DNA from: Nymphaea colorata
Taxonomy: Eukaryota; Streptophyta; Magnoliopsida; Nymphaeales; Nymphaeaceae
NCBI RefSeq assembly: GCF_008831285.2
Contig: NC_045145.1
Coordinates: forward strand, 17,004,040 to 17,068,039
Reading direction: 5' to 3'
Length of the DNA stretch: 64,000 bases
The stretch's first letter is position 1. Every line of letters starts with the position of its first letter. Both the position numbers and the translations under genes were made by a program. The notes below the pieces were generated by a model. It was not told the DNA's origin and made no database searches. It saw only the letters and a program-made list of their open reading frames with translations. Shown in pieces: positions 62,395 through 64,000 of this stretch.

Positions 62395-64000
62395 CCAATG
62401 TTATCACTGTCGTATCGTATCGTGTATCGGTCGGGCCGACCTATACGCCGTATCGTAACGTATCGTAAATGTATCGTAACGTATCGTAAAATTAATTTTT
62501 TAATTTGTAAAAAATATTAAAAATTTATAAAAAATAGAAAAAAAATCAGAAAAATTCTAAAAAAATCCGAAAAAACTAGTAAAAATCAGAAAAATTCAAT
62601 AAAAATGTATTTAAAGGAACATTCATCATTCATGTATATGAAGTATGACCTGTGAGCTATGCATATGAACAAGACATTCCGAAATAAGAAATCAAACATT
62701 CAAAAAACAAAATAACATACTAAACAACCTAAGAGTATTCAATTACATCACAATTCATAAGTTCAGAAGTCAAAACTCAGAACATATTGACATAGTTTTC
62801 AAAACTCAAAACAAAAAGCATCGTCAATCGTCATTTGCATCATCATCTTCATTCTTCATCATCATCTTCACTTCCTTCATTAACTTCTTCTTCTATCCCC
62901 TCTGTTGCAAATGGAATGTCACCAACATTCCATTGCTCCCCCCCAGCCTCTCCTTCTTCAACAATCTCTGCTGCTCCTTCAACATTCAAAAAATCAAGAT
63001 CGTCCTCATCAAGTATTGCAGCTGGTTCTTCTTCAACCCAAGAATCTAATATATCAAAATGGTCAATGAAGATAGGATCATATTGATTGTGATGCTTCCT
63101 CGTAGATGTTGTTTCTAGTTGCCTAACAAGAGAAAAAATTAACAAATTGTTAGAGATTAAAATATATATTAGAATTTGATATTCTTGTATAACAAAACAA
63201 ATGTTTACCTTTGTCTCAACTTCATATTATAACGAACATAAACAAGGTCATTCAACCTTTTATGTTCCAGCCTATTCCTCTTCTTACTATGGATGTGCTG
63301 AAATACACTCCAATTTCTTTCACATCCAGTTGCACTACATGTTTGACTGAGGATTCTAATTGCAAGCTTCCTTAATTCTGGGCAATCAGGCCCAAACCTT
63401 TCCCACCACAAATCTAATAACAGATGGAAAGTAAAAATTTTGTCAGAAATAAATATATGAGAAGGTAGAATAAGTGCTAAAGAACAAAAAGTATAAAGTT
63501 TCTTTTTCTAATACCTGGACGCATAGTTGTCCTGCATCGAACTGCTGTGTCTCTCGCCATGGTACCAGAAGCCGTATCATATTTGTTGATCGACATATGG
63601 ATAGCGTCTTGTTCTTTACTATCACTTACTAATACATCAATGCAATCCAACATGCCATACTCGACCTCTCTGTCCTTCTTAAAAGTGGGAAGATATCTAA
63701 TGGCAGGATTTAGGTAGTAGGCTGCTGCATGAAGTGGGCGATGAAGTTGTCCAGACCACCTTTCATCTATAATCTTCCATATAGGCATGTACAACTTCTT
63801 TTTTCCCTTCATATTATCTCTAATGGCCTCCTTGGCTCTATCCATAGACTCGTATAAATATCCAATAGAAGGTCTATCTTCACTATCAACTAATCTGAGG
63901 ACTTTCACTAGAGGTACACAAATCTTCAATAAGTGCACACATGATTCCCAAAAGTCAACATCGAAGATGGTATCCACAACTGTCGTAGCCTTTCTTTTAT
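62395..64000 (-). mobile_element. hAT-superfamily DNA transposon, 3' part (transposase C-terminal exons and terminus)
   Basis: The minus-strand transposase exons are >63977-63515, 63413-63209 and 63122-62849, joined by GT/AG introns with matching phases. The first exon has DERWSGQLHRPLHAAAYYLNP, a block typical of plant DUF659-type hAT transposases. The second is the hATC dimerisation domain (LSQTCSATGCERNWSVFQ, then KKRNRLEHKRLNDLVYVRYN). The last is an acidic tail rich in Glu/Asp ending in EDDDEE and a stop. Beyond it, near 62400-62495, the motif cgtatcgta is repeated about six times, as expected for hAT subterminal transposase-binding repeats, so the element's 3' end is near 62395. No stop or frameshift is seen in the part present. 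It sits in antisense orientation within the RGLG-like intron and continues off the right edge. Confidence 0.85.
62408..62495. repeat. Subterminal cgtatcgta repeats of the hAT element
   Basis: Short direct copies of cgtatcgta(a/t) with a central gggccgacc-type inverted stretch (tcggtcgggccgaccta) cluster at the element's end. Their density is far above background. Confidence 0.75.

Noticed and set aside
62835-63086. Serine-rich plus-strand frame
   Set aside because: It is the antisense shadow of the acidic tail of the hAT transposase.
1-64000. CRISPR arrays, rRNA genes, intact tRNA genes, bacterial operons
   Set aside because: None found; the window is plant nuclear DNA, and the only tRNA-like signal is the SINE-like sequence near 56.4 kb.

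Overview
The window is nuclear DNA from a flowering plant. Its genes have many short exons with GT-AG introns, AT-rich intergenic DNA and abundant CT and TA microsatellites. The gene families are plant-typical: vacuolar beta-hexosaminidase, Mn-type metal tolerance protein, eIF5A and a RGLG-type RING ligase. The species cannot be fixed from the sequence alone.

Layout. (1) 1-4999, minus: most of a HEXO1-like beta-N-acetylhexosaminidase gene, cut by the left edge just at its catalytic GGDE exon. (2) 8735-11275, plus: an MTP11-like Mn cation diffusion facilitator with an unusually short N-terminus, head-to-head with HEXO1. (3) 13427-16954, plus: a complete five-exon eIF5A gene (159 aa). (4) 21.8-54.7 kb, plus: a tandem cluster of six loci of one family, the BMT5-like (DUF2431) Rossmann-fold methyltransferase family, called A to F here. 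A (21847-23143) and D (39504-40737) are near-identical. B (26083-26428) is a 3' relic. C (27733-31476) has one frameshift and a long C-terminal extension with four 24-residue repeats. E (48457-50048) and F (52034-54694) look intact. (5) 61356 onward, plus: the first coding exon of a RGLG-like E3 ligase, whose first coding intron carries an hAT DNA transposon on the minus strand (from about 62.4 kb to beyond the right edge).

The cluster grew by segmental duplication. A block holding the A-type gene plus about 1.6 kb of 3' flank occurs at 21872-24792 and 39523-42747, and its 3' part recurs at 26083-27345. The upstream region of D instead matches the upstream region of E, so D appears to be an A-type body under an E-type promoter. 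A nearly whole Ty1/copia retrotransposon (43096-48130) sits in the E-type upstream block, about 330 bp from the E start codon; the D upstream block is the matching empty site. An old L1-type LINE fossil lies at about 35.4-37.3 kb.

No shared pathway links the single-copy genes. The unusual part of the window is the methyltransferase array: shuffled promoters, one changed active-site-region motif (A and D), GC-AG introns (C and E) and lineage-specific N- and C-terminal extensions.
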